DNA of 64,000 nt from Cupriavidus phytohabitans (GTDB taxonomy: Bacteria; Pseudomonadota; Gammaproteobacteria; Burkholderiales; Burkholderiaceae), in assembly GCF_000426345.1 (NCBI RefSeq), contig NZ_AUFE01000005.1:1-64000 (forward strand), in the 5' to 3' direction. Each line of letters opens with the position of its first letter. The first letter of the stretch is position 1. Position numbers and translations under genes: made by a program. The notes beneath the pieces were generated by a model. The model was not told the DNA's origin. It was given only the letters and a program-made list of their open reading frames with translations, and searched no databases. Positions 55,243 through 63,816 of this stretch are shown piece by piece.

Positions 55243-55732
55243 CATCGTCCTCATCGTCTTCCTGGCCGCGCAGCGAGTCCAGCGCATCGACCAGGTTAGC
55301 CATCTCCACCGCGGCGCGGGCGCAGTCGCGGCCCTTTTCGCGGGTGCGGGCATGGGCCTGCTCGTCAGTATCGACGGTCAGGATGCCGTTGGCGACCGGC
55401 ACGTTGAAATCCAGGCCGACGCGGGTGATGCCCGCGCCGGATTCGTTCGAGACCAGCTCGAAGTGGTAGGTCTCGCCGCGCACCACGGCGCCGAGCGCGA
55501 CCAGCGCGTCGAACTGGCCGCTCTCGGCCATCTTCTGCAGTGCCAGCGGCACTTCCAGCGCGCCGGGAACGGTCACCACCAGGGTGTCCTCGCCTTCGAC
55601 GCCGAGCTTTTCCAGCTCGGCCACGCAGGCTTCGAGCAGTTCGGCGCAGACAGGCTCGTTGAAGCGGGCCTGCACGATGCCGATACGCAGGCCTTCACCG
55701 TCGAGGTTGCTGGGGTAGAAGCCGTGATCCAT
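55235..55732 (-). CDS. ribH: 6,7-dimethyl-8-ribityllumazine synthase
   Basis: A protein of 165 residues with [19 protein letters not shown], the [17 protein letters not shown] block and [16 protein letters not shown], all family signatures. It joins 5-amino-6-ribitylaminouracil with dihydroxybutanone phosphate. The C-terminal tail is strongly acidic ([10 protein letters not shown]) and its codons overlap the nusB start. It follows ribB by 83 bases. Confidence 0.95.
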   Translation of the reverse strand: MDHGFYPSNLDGEGLRIGIVQARFNEPVCAELLEACVAELEKLGVEGEDTLVVTVPGALEVPLALQKMAESGQFDALVALGAVVRGETYHFELVSNESGAGITRVGLDFNVPVANGILTVDTDEQAHARTREKGRDCARAAVEMANLVDALDSLRGQEDDEDDDE

Positions 55733-55815
55733 TGTTCAGTTCTCCAGTTTTCGGGGCGGCCGCGGCGGCGTGGCGCCGCGGCCGGGGTATTGGGGGAAGC
55801 TTAGTCCGGGAAGGC

Positions 55816-56925
55816 TCAGTCGGCCTGGCCGTTCATGGGTTGGTAGCCGGTCACTTCCAGGTCGAAGCCGGTCATGCTGGGCATGCGCTGTTTGGCGGCC
55901 AGCACGCACATCTTGCCGACGCCGACATCCTTCAGGATCTGCGCGCCCATGCCGTAGGTGCGCAGGTCCGGCTTGCGGCGGGGGCGGGTTTGCGGCGCGT
56001 CCAGCGCGGTGAACTGCGTGAACAGCTGCTCGACGGTGTCGCCGCAGTTCAGCAGCACGATCACGCCGCTGTCGGCCTGGTCGATGGCCTGCATCGCCGC
56101 CGGGATGCTCCACGAGTGCGTCGTGGACTTCACTTCCAGCAGGTCCAGCACCGAGAAGGGCTCGTGCACGCGCACCAGCGTTTCCTTGTCCGGCGTCGGC
56201 GTGCCGCGCACCAGTGCCAGGTGAGCCTGGCCGGTCGGCTTGTCGCGGTAGGCGATGCTGCGGAAGGTGCCGTATGGCGTCTGCATGTCGCGTTCGCCGA
56301 CGCGCTCGATGATGCTCTCGGTACGGCTGCGGTAGTGGATCAGATCGGCAATGGTGCCGATCTTCAGGTCGTGTTCCCGGGCGAACTCGATCAGGTCGGG
56401 CAGGCGCGCCATGGTGCCGTCGTCCTTCATGATCTCGCAGATCACGGCGGCGGGCGTCAGGCCGGCCAGCGCGCCCAGGTCGCAACCGGCCTCGGTATGG
56501 CCGGCGCGGATCAGCACGCCGCCGGGCTGGGCCGTCAGCGGGAAGATGTGGCCGGGCTGGACCAGGTCAGCCGGCCTGGCGTCGCGGGCCACAGCGGCCT
56601 GCACGGTGCGGGCGCGGTCGGCGGCCGAGATGCCGGTGGTCACGCCTTCGGCGGCCTCGATCGACACCGTGAAATTGGTGCCGTGCTGGGTGCCGTTGCG
56701 GGTGACCATGGGGTGCAGGTCCAGCTGGCGGCAGCGCTCGGCGGTCAGCGTCAGGCAGATCAGGCCGCGGCCATGCTTGGCCATGAAGTTGATCGCTTCC
56801 GGCGTGACGAAGTCGGCAGCCAGCACCAGGTCACCTTCATTCTCGCGGTCTTCCTCGTCGACAAGGATGACCATGCGGCCGGCACGGATGTCGGCAATGA
56901 TGTCTTCGGTACGGGCGATTGTCAT
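55816..56925 (-). CDS. ribB: RibBA-type protein: DHBP synthase with degenerate GTP cyclohydrolase II half (RibBX)
   Basis: About 369 residues from ATG 56925. The first 200 residues are a complete 3,4-dihydroxy-2-butanone-4-phosphate synthase: MVILVDEEDRENEGDL, NFTVSIEAAEGVTTGISA and GHTEAGCDLGALAGL. The second half aligns with GTP cyclohydrolase II (PTGQAHLALVRG and LRTYGMGAQILKDVGVGKM), but where the family has the three zinc cysteines it reads HEPFSVLDLLEVKSTTHSW, with none, and QEGRG is also missing. It should therefore only make dihydroxybutanone phosphate, and a separate ribA is needed elsewhere. Confidence 0.92.
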   Translation of the reverse strand: MTIARTEDIIADIRAGRMVILVDEEDRENEGDLVLAADFVTPEAINFMAKHGRGLICLTLTAERCRQLDLHPMVTRNGTQHGTNFTVSIEAAEGVTTGISAADRARTVQAAVARDARPADLVQPGHIFPLTAQPGGVLIRAGHTEAGCDLGALAGLTPAAVICEIMKDDGTMARLPDLIEFAREHDLKIGTIADLIHYRSRTESIIERVGERDMQTPYGTFRSIAYRDKPTGQAHLALVRGTPTPDKETLVRVHEPFSVLDLLEVKSTTHSWSIPAAMQAIDQADSGVIVLLNCGDTVEQLFTQFTALDAPQTRPRRKPDLRTYGMGAQILKDVGVGKMCVLAAKQRMPSMTGFDLEVTGYQPMNGQAD

Positions 56926-57163
56926 GGCGTGCAGGACGGCAAATTGAGGCGAAACGAGCGAAATGCCGCGAATAAGGCGGACGGGAACGGTGGCCGCGTC
57001 GGAAGGCGGCCGGACTGAGGCGGGGCGTCGGGCCGGCCGGCCTTGGCATATACGCCCGGCAGGGTGCCCAGTCAAGCCCGCTATTGTACGCCAAGGCAGG
57101 CTGCACCGGCGGCCGTGCCGCGGGAAAGTGCGGCGCGGGGCCGGGCCTGGTGAACTCAGGGAC

Positions 57164-57784
57164 TTACTTGCCGGCGTCGGCGGTGGACAGCATCCGCTCC
57201 ACATAGCGCGCAATCAGGTCGATCTCCAGGTTCACGCGGGCGCCGGGCTTCAACTCCTGCAGCGTGGTGACCTCGACCGTGTGCGGGATCAGGTTGATCG
57301 AGAACACGCAGCCGTCGGCTTCGTCGCTGACGCGGTTGACGGTCAGCGAGACGCCGTTGACCACCACCGAGCCCTTGTAGGCCAGGTAGCGGGCCAGCTC
57401 GCGCGGAGCGCGGATGCGCAGCTCATGCGATTCGCCGACGGGCGCGAAATGCACCACTTCGCCCAGCCCGTCGACGTGCCCGGAGACCAGGTGGCCGCCG
57501 AGGCGATCGGCCAGCCGCAGCGCCTTCTCCAGGTTGACGCGCCCGGCGCGCTCCAGGCCGACGGTCTTGTCGAGCGACTCGCGCGAGACCTCGACGTCGA
57601 AGCTGTCCGCGCCCATGGCGATCACCGTCATGCAGGCGCCCTGGATCGCGATGCTGTCGCCGATGATCACATCGGACAGGTCCAGGCCGCCGGCGGCGAT
57701 ATGCAGGCGCACGCCGGCATCGGCGGCGCCCAGCGGGGTTACGGTTTCAATGCGGCCGACGGCCGCGACAATGCCTGTGAACAT
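57164..57784 (-). CDS. ribE: riboflavin synthase alpha subunit
   Basis: A protein of 206 residues starting MFTGIVAAVGRIETVTPLG, with two lumazine-binding repeats. The first has SIAIQGACMTV and the second SVVVNGVSLTVNRV. It dismutates two molecules of 6,7-dimethyl-8-ribityllumazine into riboflavin. It lies 38 bases after ribD. The 238 bases before ribB contain a TACAAT box on the minus strand near 57084, so an internal promoter is possible. Confidence 0.95.
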   Translation of the reverse strand: MFTGIVAAVGRIETVTPLGAADAGVRLHIAAGGLDLSDVIIGDSIAIQGACMTVIAMGADSFDVEVSRESLDKTVGLERAGRVNLEKALRLADRLGGHLVSGHVDGLGEVVHFAPVGESHELRIRAPRELARYLAYKGSVVVNGVSLTVNRVSDEADGCVFSINLIPHTVEVTTLQELKPGARVNLEIDLIARYVERMLSTADAGK

Positions 57785-57822
57785 GGTGGTGTCTTCTGTC
57801 TTGGTCAATCTGGGTTGGGCGA

Positions 57823-58938
57823 TCAGGCGTCGTTGCGGCGCGCGATCAGCCGCAGGTCATCGCCGATCTGCCGGATTTCATGCCAGCGGAACTGCGCGGC
57901 ATCCTGCAGCCGCGCTAGCGGCGGCAGGTTGAACATGCCCTGCGCATCGCCGAGCAGCTTGGGCGCCAGGTAGATCAGCAGCTCGTCGGCGCAGTGTTCG
58001 CGCACCAGCGAGCCATTGAGCTTGAAGCCCGCTTCGACGTGCAATTCGTTGATGCCGCGCCGGCCCAGTTCCTGCAGCATCCGGGGCAGCTCGACCTTGC
58101 CATGCGGGTTGGGCAGGACCACCACTTCGGCGCCGCGCGCTTCCAGCGCCCGCTGGCGTTCGCGGTCTTCCACCGCGCAGAACACCAGTACCGGCTTGGC
58201 GAACTCGCCGGCGTCCGGGGTCAGGATCTTTGCGTCGAGCGGCACTTCCAGCCGCGAATCGACCAGGACCCGCTGCGGCTGGCGTGGGGTGGCGAGCGCG
58301 CGCACGGTCAGCGCGGGGTCGTCGTCGCGGACCGTGCCGATGCCGGTCAGGATCGCGCAGGCGCGTGCGCGCCAGGCATGGCCATCGTCGCGAGCCGCCT
58401 GGCCGGTGATCCACTGGCTGGTGCCGTCATGCAGCGCGGTGCCGCCGTCCATCGACGCCGCCACCTTGACCCGCACCCACGGCAGCCCGCGTGTCATGCG
58501 CGACACGAAGCCGATATTGAGATCGCGCGCTTCCTTTTCCAGCAGGCCGCAGCGCACGTCGATGCCGGCATCGCGCAGCCGCTGCAGGCCGCGTCCGGAT
58601 ACCGAGGGGTTCGGGTCTTCCATGGCCGCCACCACCCGCGCCACGCCGGCGCGCACCAGCGCATCGGCGCATGGGGGCGTGCGGCCGAAGTGGCTGCACG
58701 GCTCGAGCGTGACGTAGGCGGTGGCGCCGTCCGGATCCAGCCCGCGCGACAGCGCGTCTTTCATCGCCTGGATCTCGGCATGGTCCTGTCCGGCCGGCTG
58801 GGTGTAGCCCTGGCCGATGACCTTGCCGTCCTTGACCAGCACGCAGCCGACGCGCGGATTGGGCGTGGTGGTGAACATGCCCCGCGCGGCGAGCGCGAGG
58901 GCCTGTTGCATGGCGGCGTGGTCGGTATCGGAAAACAT
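57823..58938 (-). CDS. ribD: riboflavin deaminase/reductase
   Basis: A protein of 371 residues. The deaminase domain has the zinc residues in DHAEIQAM and LEPCSHFGRTPPCADAL, and the reductase domain starts near residue 150 with PWVRVKVAASMDGGTAL. It performs the second and third steps of riboflavin synthesis. It is the first rib gene on the minus strand, 62 bases downstream of the fimT gene, so it may share the pilin transcript. Confidence 0.95.
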   Translation of the reverse strand: MFSDTDHAAMQQALALAARGMFTTTPNPRVGCVLVKDGKVIGQGYTQPAGQDHAEIQAMKDALSRGLDPDGATAYVTLEPCSHFGRTPPCADALVRAGVARVVAAMEDPNPSVSGRGLQRLRDAGIDVRCGLLEKEARDLNIGFVSRMTRGLPWVRVKVAASMDGGTALHDGTSQWITGQAARDDGHAWRARACAILTGIGTVRDDDPALTVRALATPRQPQRVLVDSRLEVPLDAKILTPDAGEFAKPVLVFCAVEDRERQRALEARGAEVVVLPNPHGKVELPRMLQELGRRGINELHVEAGFKLNGSLVREHCADELLIYLAPKLLGDAQGMFNLPPLARLQDAAQFRWHEIRQIGDDLRLIARRNDA

Positions 58939-59000
58939 GGCGCCTGTAGCTCGTGGCCGGTTTGCGGTGGATGGAGGAGAGTCTGTCCGGGGTTCCAGGG

Positions 59001-59576
59001 TTACGGCGGCTCAGGGCCGTCCGCCGCGTCGCAATCGCTGTCGCGGCCCGGCGTGCAGAGCCGGATGCGGCCCTGGGCGCCAAGCCGCACCTGGCGCTGC
59101 GCGCCGCGGCAGCTGAGCGCGAAGGTGGCGGCCTGGAAGCCGCCTTGCTCAGACCGAGAGTATCCCACAGGCAGGAATTTCAGCCCATTGGTGCCACGGG
59201 CGGTCTGGCGCAGGGTGACTGACAGGCAGGCCATGCCGGGCTCCACGACGGACAGTACGGTGCGTCCCTTTATGGCGCCGGGGTTCGCGACCAACTGCCA
59301 GCCATGATCCAGCGTAGTCTCCCCCGCCAGCGGTTCAAGCATCACTTCCGTGCGCCGTCCCAGCGCGGTGGCCCGGGCCAGCGCCAGCGACGCCGCCAGG
59401 CGGTCGGCGGCGAGTGCGACCTGCTGGCGGGCGAGCAGGTCCTGGAATGTCGGATAGGCCGCCGCGGCAAGGATGGCCATGACGGCCAGCGCGGTCAGCA
59501 GCTCCGCCAGGGTCAGGCCGCGCTCGCCGCGCTGGATGCGGTGGATGCGGTGGATGCTGGCAGGGCGGGCGGTCAT
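59001..59576 (-). CDS. fimT: FimT/GspH-like minor pseudopilin
   Basis: About 191 residues from ATG 59576, overlapping the pilE stop by one base. The prepilin leader ends in RGERG, followed by LTLAELLTALAVMAILAAAAYPTF with Glu at +5. A GspH-type C-terminal domain has GTNGLKFLPVGYS and two cysteines. The leader codes for RIHRIHRIQ from a 9-base repeat. It closes the minor pilin operon and may help start type IV pilus assembly. Confidence 0.87.
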   Translation of the reverse strand: MTARPASIHRIHRIQRGERGLTLAELLTALAVMAILAAAAYPTFQDLLARQQVALAADRLAASLALARATALGRRTEVMLEPLAGETTLDHGWQLVANPGAIKGRTVLSVVEPGMACLSVTLRQTARGTNGLKFLPVGYSRSEQGGFQAATFALSCRGAQRQVRLGAQGRIRLCTPGRDSDCDAADGPEPP

Positions 59577-60034
59577 CAGCACTCCGGGGGTCTTGCCTGT
59601 GCCGTGGCCTGGCCGGCGGGCAGCACCAGCCATTGACCGGTGCTGCGCAGGATCAGCACACCGCATTGCGGGTCGGGCTGCCGGGGCTCGGCGCGCAATT
59701 CGACGCAGGCATCCAGTGTTTCCTCCGCGCACGCACCGGCCGTCAACGTGTGCCGGACGGTGCCGGTGGCGGGTATCTGCCGCGGCCATTGGCCGGCGGG
59801 GACGTCTGCGCCAGGTTCCGCGGCGAATGTCATGGCGCCTGCGGCGTGGCGCTCCAGTTGCAGCATCGCCTCGGTCAGCGCCGCGCGGGCCTGTGCGCGC
59901 CAGCCCCGCTGCAAATAGTGGTGCCATGCCGGCAAGGCAATGGCCGCGAGCACGGCAACGATCGCCAACGCCGTGGCAAGCTCGATCAGGCTGAAGCCAT
60001 GTCCCTGGCGGCAATGTTTATAGGCAAGGCTCAT
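59576..60034 (-). CDS. pilE: PilE-like minor pilin
   Basis: About 152 residues. The leader ends at CRQGHG and continues FSLIELATALAIVAVLAAIALPAWHHYL, a classic type IV pilin helix with Glu at +5. Four cysteines lie in the C-terminal domain (one pair is 114 and 125 or so, near ACAEETLDACVEL). The start overlaps the pilY1 stop (ATGA). In Burkholderiales such PilE proteins are minor pilins following PilY1. Confidence 0.88.
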   Translation of the reverse strand: MSLAYKHCRQGHGFSLIELATALAIVAVLAAIALPAWHHYLQRGWRAQARAALTEAMLQLERHAAGAMTFAAEPGADVPAGQWPRQIPATGTVRHTLTAGACAEETLDACVELRAEPRQPDPQCGVLILRSTGQWLVLPAGQATAQARPPEC

Positions 60035-61821
60035 GGCTTGTCCTCGGTTGCCGGTCCGATGATCTCGCGCCACCGCAGCCTGCCGGTCCGACGGCTGGCC
60101 AACGTTTGCGTCAGCAGCGTGGCCCCCTTGCCGTCGGCCGCCCACAGCGACAGTGCGTACGCCTCGCTCGCGGACAGGCCCGGCGTTGTAGCTCCGCCTG
60201 GCACTGGCGTAGTGTTGACGAAGACGGTTGCCCCCGCCGGCAGCACCTGGCCGGTTGCCATGTGCACGGCTTGCCCAAGGATGTCCCGAACCACGGAGTC
60301 GCCGGTCGCGGCAAGTACGAGGTAGCCACGCCGGACGCCGTCAGGCGTGCGTGTCACAAACATCAGGTGGCCGGGAAACACGGATTCGAGCTGCTCGACC
60401 TGCTCGCCGGGATGGGGCAGCGTCAACTGCCAGCCGGCGTATGGCGCGGCGTCGGCCTTTGCCGCGGGCGCGCGCAGGATGTAGCCGCCGTCGCTGGCTT
60501 GTATTGCGATCTGCGCAGGCACAGCGCCCGGCGTGCTGCCCTGCGCCGGGTCCGGAACGGCCGACAGGCCGTTACCACCGCCATAGACCACGACCGGCGC
60601 CGTCGGCGAACCGAGCAGCACCGGTGCCTCGTCCACCGGAGGCTGGGCCTGGCCCGGCGTGCTGTGCAGGCAAGCGGCCGCGCCCGCGCCCGCCAGCGGG
60701 AATCGCCACAGCTGCCCGGCGTTGTCCGTGGCATAGGCAGCGACTGCCTGGCCTGCCATGTCGGCCAGCACGCTGACGGCGATGAGGTCGGCCATTGCCG
60801 GCTTGTCCGCGCAGTCGCGCTCGGGCAGCGGCAGCAAGCGAGGCGCGTACTTCCCCGCCCATGCCGCGCCCGCGGGCTTGTCCAGGGACAGCAGCAACAG
60901 GCCGGAGCGGCCATAAAGCGCCCGGTCCAGCGTGACGACGGCATGCCAGCGCACGCCAGCCGTATCGGGCATGCCCGCCGCACGTATCGGGCCGCGCGCG
61001 GAGATGGGCAGCGTGTCGGAGGCGGTGGCTTCCCACAGCATGCCGAAGGGCTGCAGTGCCTCCGGATCTGACACGTCGAGCGCCAGCACCGCGGCCGGGT
61101 TGCCGGTGGCAGGGCTGCCGACGATGCCGCAAAGCAATACCGTGCGCCATTCGCCGCGCACGGTCACGTCCTGCGCTTCGGGGCGTGGGCAGGGCGCCGG
61201 CAGCAGCGGCGCACCGGCCTGCGGCAGTGCGAGGGCATAGGGCAACAAGGTCCGCGGCAGGTAGGCCGCGCGCTCGTCGCCGGTGACCGCATCGAAGGCA
61301 TGCAGCAGGCCATCGGCGGTGCCCAGCCAGGCCATGTGCCGGCGCAGCCCGTAGCGCACGCGAAAGGCGGTGTGCCCGGGTTTGCCGGGTGCCCATGCCG
61401 GCGGCGCCACCACGCGCACGCGGGCCCCCGCGGCATGGCCGAGGGCTGTGTCGCGCGGCCGCAGTCCCGACACGGACTGTGCGCCGCGCAGCCAGTCCAG
61501 TCGGGCGCTCTGATCGCCGTTGCCGCTCGTTGCCGCGGCTGGCTCCACCAGTTGTTCCGGTGCTTCATCGGTGGGCGCCGACGATGTAACGATGCGACGC
61601 GATGCCGGGGGGCGCTGGTCCAGCAGGTTGCCGGCTTCCCAAAGGTAAGACGCCGGCGAAGCGCCTGCCGCCCCCTGCCAGCCGAGCGCGAACAGGCGGC
61701 CGGTCCATGGGTAGGCCCCCTCTGTGGTGCGGTAAGCGAGCGGCAACCGCCCGGCATCGGTGTCGGCAGCGGCGGCGCTCAGCCAGGTGAAGGCAAGCAC
61801 AATCACGGCAAGGTGTCTCAT
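60031..61821 (-). CDS. pilY1: short PilY1-like pilus assembly protein
   Basis: About 596 residues from ATG 61821, with a signal peptide ending near SAAAADT. Beta-propeller-like repeats are typical of the PilY1 C-terminal domain, e.g. MAWLGTADGLLHAFDAVTG and YATDNAGQLWRFPL. Known PilY1 proteins have about 1000-1200 residues with an N-terminal von Willebrand A domain; this one lacks that domain, so it is the propeller part alone. The calcium loop DxDxDxxxD was not seen. It probably still acts at the pilus tip or in assembly. Confidence 0.82.
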   Translation of the reverse strand: MRHLAVIVLAFTWLSAAAADTDAGRLPLAYRTTEGAYPWTGRLFALGWQGAAGASPASYLWEAGNLLDQRPPASRRIVTSSAPTDEAPEQLVEPAAATSGNGDQSARLDWLRGAQSVSGLRPRDTALGHAAGARVRVVAPPAWAPGKPGHTAFRVRYGLRRHMAWLGTADGLLHAFDAVTGDERAAYLPRTLLPYALALPQAGAPLLPAPCPRPEAQDVTVRGEWRTVLLCGIVGSPATGNPAAVLALDVSDPEALQPFGMLWEATASDTLPISARGPIRAAGMPDTAGVRWHAVVTLDRALYGRSGLLLLSLDKPAGAAWAGKYAPRLLPLPERDCADKPAMADLIAVSVLADMAGQAVAAYATDNAGQLWRFPLAGAGAAACLHSTPGQAQPPVDEAPVLLGSPTAPVVVYGGGNGLSAVPDPAQGSTPGAVPAQIAIQASDGGYILRAPAAKADAAPYAGWQLTLPHPGEQVEQLESVFPGHLMFVTRTPDGVRRGYLVLAATGDSVVRDILGQAVHMATGQVLPAGATVFVNTTPVPGGATTPGLSASEAYALSLWAADGKGATLLTQTLASRRTGRLRWREIIGPATEDKP

Positions 61822-62423
61822 GGCTGGACCTCGCTCTGCACGACTGCGCGTACAGCCCGGCTGCGCCCGAAGCCGATGGCCGTGATCCGGATCCTTGGGC
61901 CCGGCTGGCTGGTGGCCGGACTGTCCGCTACCGCATGGCCGGCCGGCGCCTGGTCCAGCAGCTCGGCGACGTAGCGGGGCAAGTCGCGCGTCCCGGCGGT
62001 GCCTGGCGGCAGCACGGGCAGCGTTGCGCCGGTGAAGCGGCCCAGCGGCACGCCGACCGCATCGGCGTCGGCACCGGCCAGCAGCCATGGTTGCCAGACC
62101 GGCGTGCCGCCTGCAGCAGGCAGGCAGATGCCGGCCTGCAGTCCGGTGCCGCAGTGGCCGGGTTCGGGCATGGGGTCAAGACGGCCGCTTTGGCCCTTGC
62201 CTGCCGCCGCCGCCAGCAAGTCGGCTTCGCCATCGAGCAGCGCGACCTCGGCCGCCCGGAATGCGATCTCGCGATCCAGTTGCATGACCGTGAGTTGCCG
62301 GCCGGCCATCAGCATCTGCAGCGTGGCGGCGGCCAGCAGCAGGACCAGCAGCAGCATCGTGCCGCATAGCAGCAGCGTGGCGGCGCCTGACTGGCGCGCG
62401 GGCAGCGGTTGTCGGGTCAGCAT
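61818..62423 (-). CDS. pilX: PilX-like minor pilin
   Basis: About 201 residues. The leader ends in ARQSG, followed by AATLLLCGTMLLLVLLLAAA, a hydrophobic helix without the +5 glutamate, as usual for PilX. The stop overlaps the pilY1 start by 4 bases and the start overlaps pilW by 7 bases. Candidate disulfide cysteines lie in HCGTGLQAGICLPA. Confidence 0.85.
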   Translation of the reverse strand: MLTRQPLPARQSGAATLLLCGTMLLLVLLLAAATLQMLMAGRQLTVMQLDREIAFRAAEVALLDGEADLLAAAAGKGQSGRLDPMPEPGHCGTGLQAGICLPAAGGTPVWQPWLLAGADADAVGVPLGRFTGATLPVLPPGTAGTRDLPRYVAELLDQAPAGHAVADSPATSQPGPRIRITAIGFGRSRAVRAVVQSEVQP

Positions 62424-63331
62424 AGCGTGTCCTGGCAGCGTGGCAGGTTGCGCAGCCGTACCGTGGTGGCGAAGACGCGGCGGGCGGTGCCTGGCACGCC
62501 CGGGCCGGCGGCATCCAGGTCGGCGGCGGCGCTCCCGGCGGGTGGCGGCGGCTCGGCGTTCTCCTGGCCCGCCGCCGAGCCGGGCCGGTCGCCACGCACG
62601 GCCAGCGCGACCTGCACGGCCAGTACGCGCTCCCATGCCGCTGCGCCCTGCGCCTGGATCGTGGCGGCCGGTTCATAGCGGTCGGCCACGCCGTCGCCGT
62701 CGGTGTCCAGGCCGTAGCGGAACTGCAGCGACTCGACGCCGCGGACCAGCGCGCCGGAAGTCCAGCCGGTGCCATCGATCGTCCCCTGGCGGCGGGTCGG
62801 GTAGCGGCACAGCAGCTGCGGCACGCCATCGCTGCCGGCTGTGACGTAAATCAGGTTGGCCGCGACGTAGTCAGGCGTCCCGTAGGGACCGGCCTGTTGC
62901 GCGGCGACGCCATAGCCGCTGCAGTCGGTCATGGTCTGGTCCGGTTGCGCCAGCGCTCCCGGCAGGCCGCTGCCGTCGAAACGCACCAGCAGCGCATCGC
63001 TGCGTCCGACCCCGGCCCTGGCGCAGGACGGCAGGGGGCCGATGGCTGGCTGGCCGCAATTGTCGGCACCGCTGACGGCAGGGAATGCCGTCACTGCGGC
63101 GGTCGCCGCGCCCGCCGGTGCCATCCGCCAGCCGGCCTGCCGCAGCAACAGCGTGATGACGGCCAGCGCGCGCTGGCCGCGCTCTTCGAGCAGGATGCGA
63201 TCGGCGATCACGAGGTATGCCGCCTGTGCCGCGAGGAATGTCGATACCGCGGCTGCGGCAACAACCAGTCCGAGCGTCATGCCGACCAACAGCTCCACCA
63301 GCGTGTATCCCGGCATGGTGCGAAGTCTCAA
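62417..63331 (-). CDS. pilW: PilW-like minor pilin
   Basis: About 304 residues if translation begins at the TTG at 63331, which overlaps the pilV stop (TTGA) and gives the leader MRLRTMPG; an ATG at 63316 would leave only three leader residues. The helix reads YTLVELLVGMTLGLVVAAAA with Glu at +5. Large cysteine-containing C-terminal region. In P. aeruginosa PilW is part of the pilus-initiating minor pilin complex. Confidence 0.87.
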   Translation of the reverse strand: MRLRTMPGYTLVELLVGMTLGLVVAAAAVSTFLAAQAAYLVIADRILLEERGQRALAVITLLLRQAGWRMAPAGAATAAVTAFPAVSGADNCGQPAIGPLPSCARAGVGRSDALLVRFDGSGLPGALAQPDQTMTDCSGYGVAAQQAGPYGTPDYVAANLIYVTAGSDGVPQLLCRYPTRRQGTIDGTGWTSGALVRGVESLQFRYGLDTDGDGVADRYEPAATIQAQGAAAWERVLAVQVALAVRGDRPGSAAGQENAEPPPPAGSAAADLDAAGPGVPGTARRVFATTVRLRNLPRCQDTLC

Positions 63332-63687
63332 GGCCGCACCCACAATGCCATGCCTGACAGGCCATCCGTGCCGCCGCTCCATGTTGCGGTAACCAGCTTG
63401 TCAGCTTCCGCGCAAAGGCGCAGCGTCGGCGTTCCGGCGCACCGGTCAGGTATCGCCACGGCAGCGTCGGTCTCGGCGAACTCAAGCGCAAGGCGCGCTG
63501 ACCGGTTGATGGTTTCCTGCTCGCGCAGATGGCCCATTGCCTGGGGCGCGAGGCCCATCAAAGGCAGCAGCCCTGTGCCCAGGACGAACAACGCGCAAAG
63601 CGAATCGTGCAGCGTGAAGCCATCTGGTCCACGGCGGGTACTGGCGAGCTGTGGCGTGGACGTACGGTAGCGATGCAGATGCGGCAT
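63328..63687 (-). CDS. pilV: PilV-like minor pilin
   Basis: A protein of 119 residues. The leader ends in RRGPDG followed by FTLHDSLCALFVLGTGLLPL. The +5 residue is Asp instead of the usual Glu. It also has a cysteine inside the helix. It is shorter than most PilV proteins and overlaps pilW by 4 bases. Confidence 0.82.
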   Translation of the reverse strand: MPHLHRYRTSTPQLASTRRGPDGFTLHDSLCALFVLGTGLLPLMGLAPQAMGHLREQETINRSARLALEFAETDAAVAIPDRCAGTPTLRLCAEADKLVTATWSGGTDGLSGMALWVRP

Positions 63688-63816
63688 GGGGAGTCAGCGT
63701 GACTGGCAGGGACCCCCAAGATAGCTGCCGGACGTGCGCGGCTACGTTTCCGAGCGTGAAGAATCTGCGGAATGTTGTGTCGGTTCAGCGCCGGCGAGGG
63801 CTGGCTGCAACTCGCC

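Noticed and set aside
56926-57163. FMN riboswitch ahead of ribB or ribD
   Set aside because: I looked for the conserved RFN blocks before ribB and in the 62 bases before ribD and did not see them.
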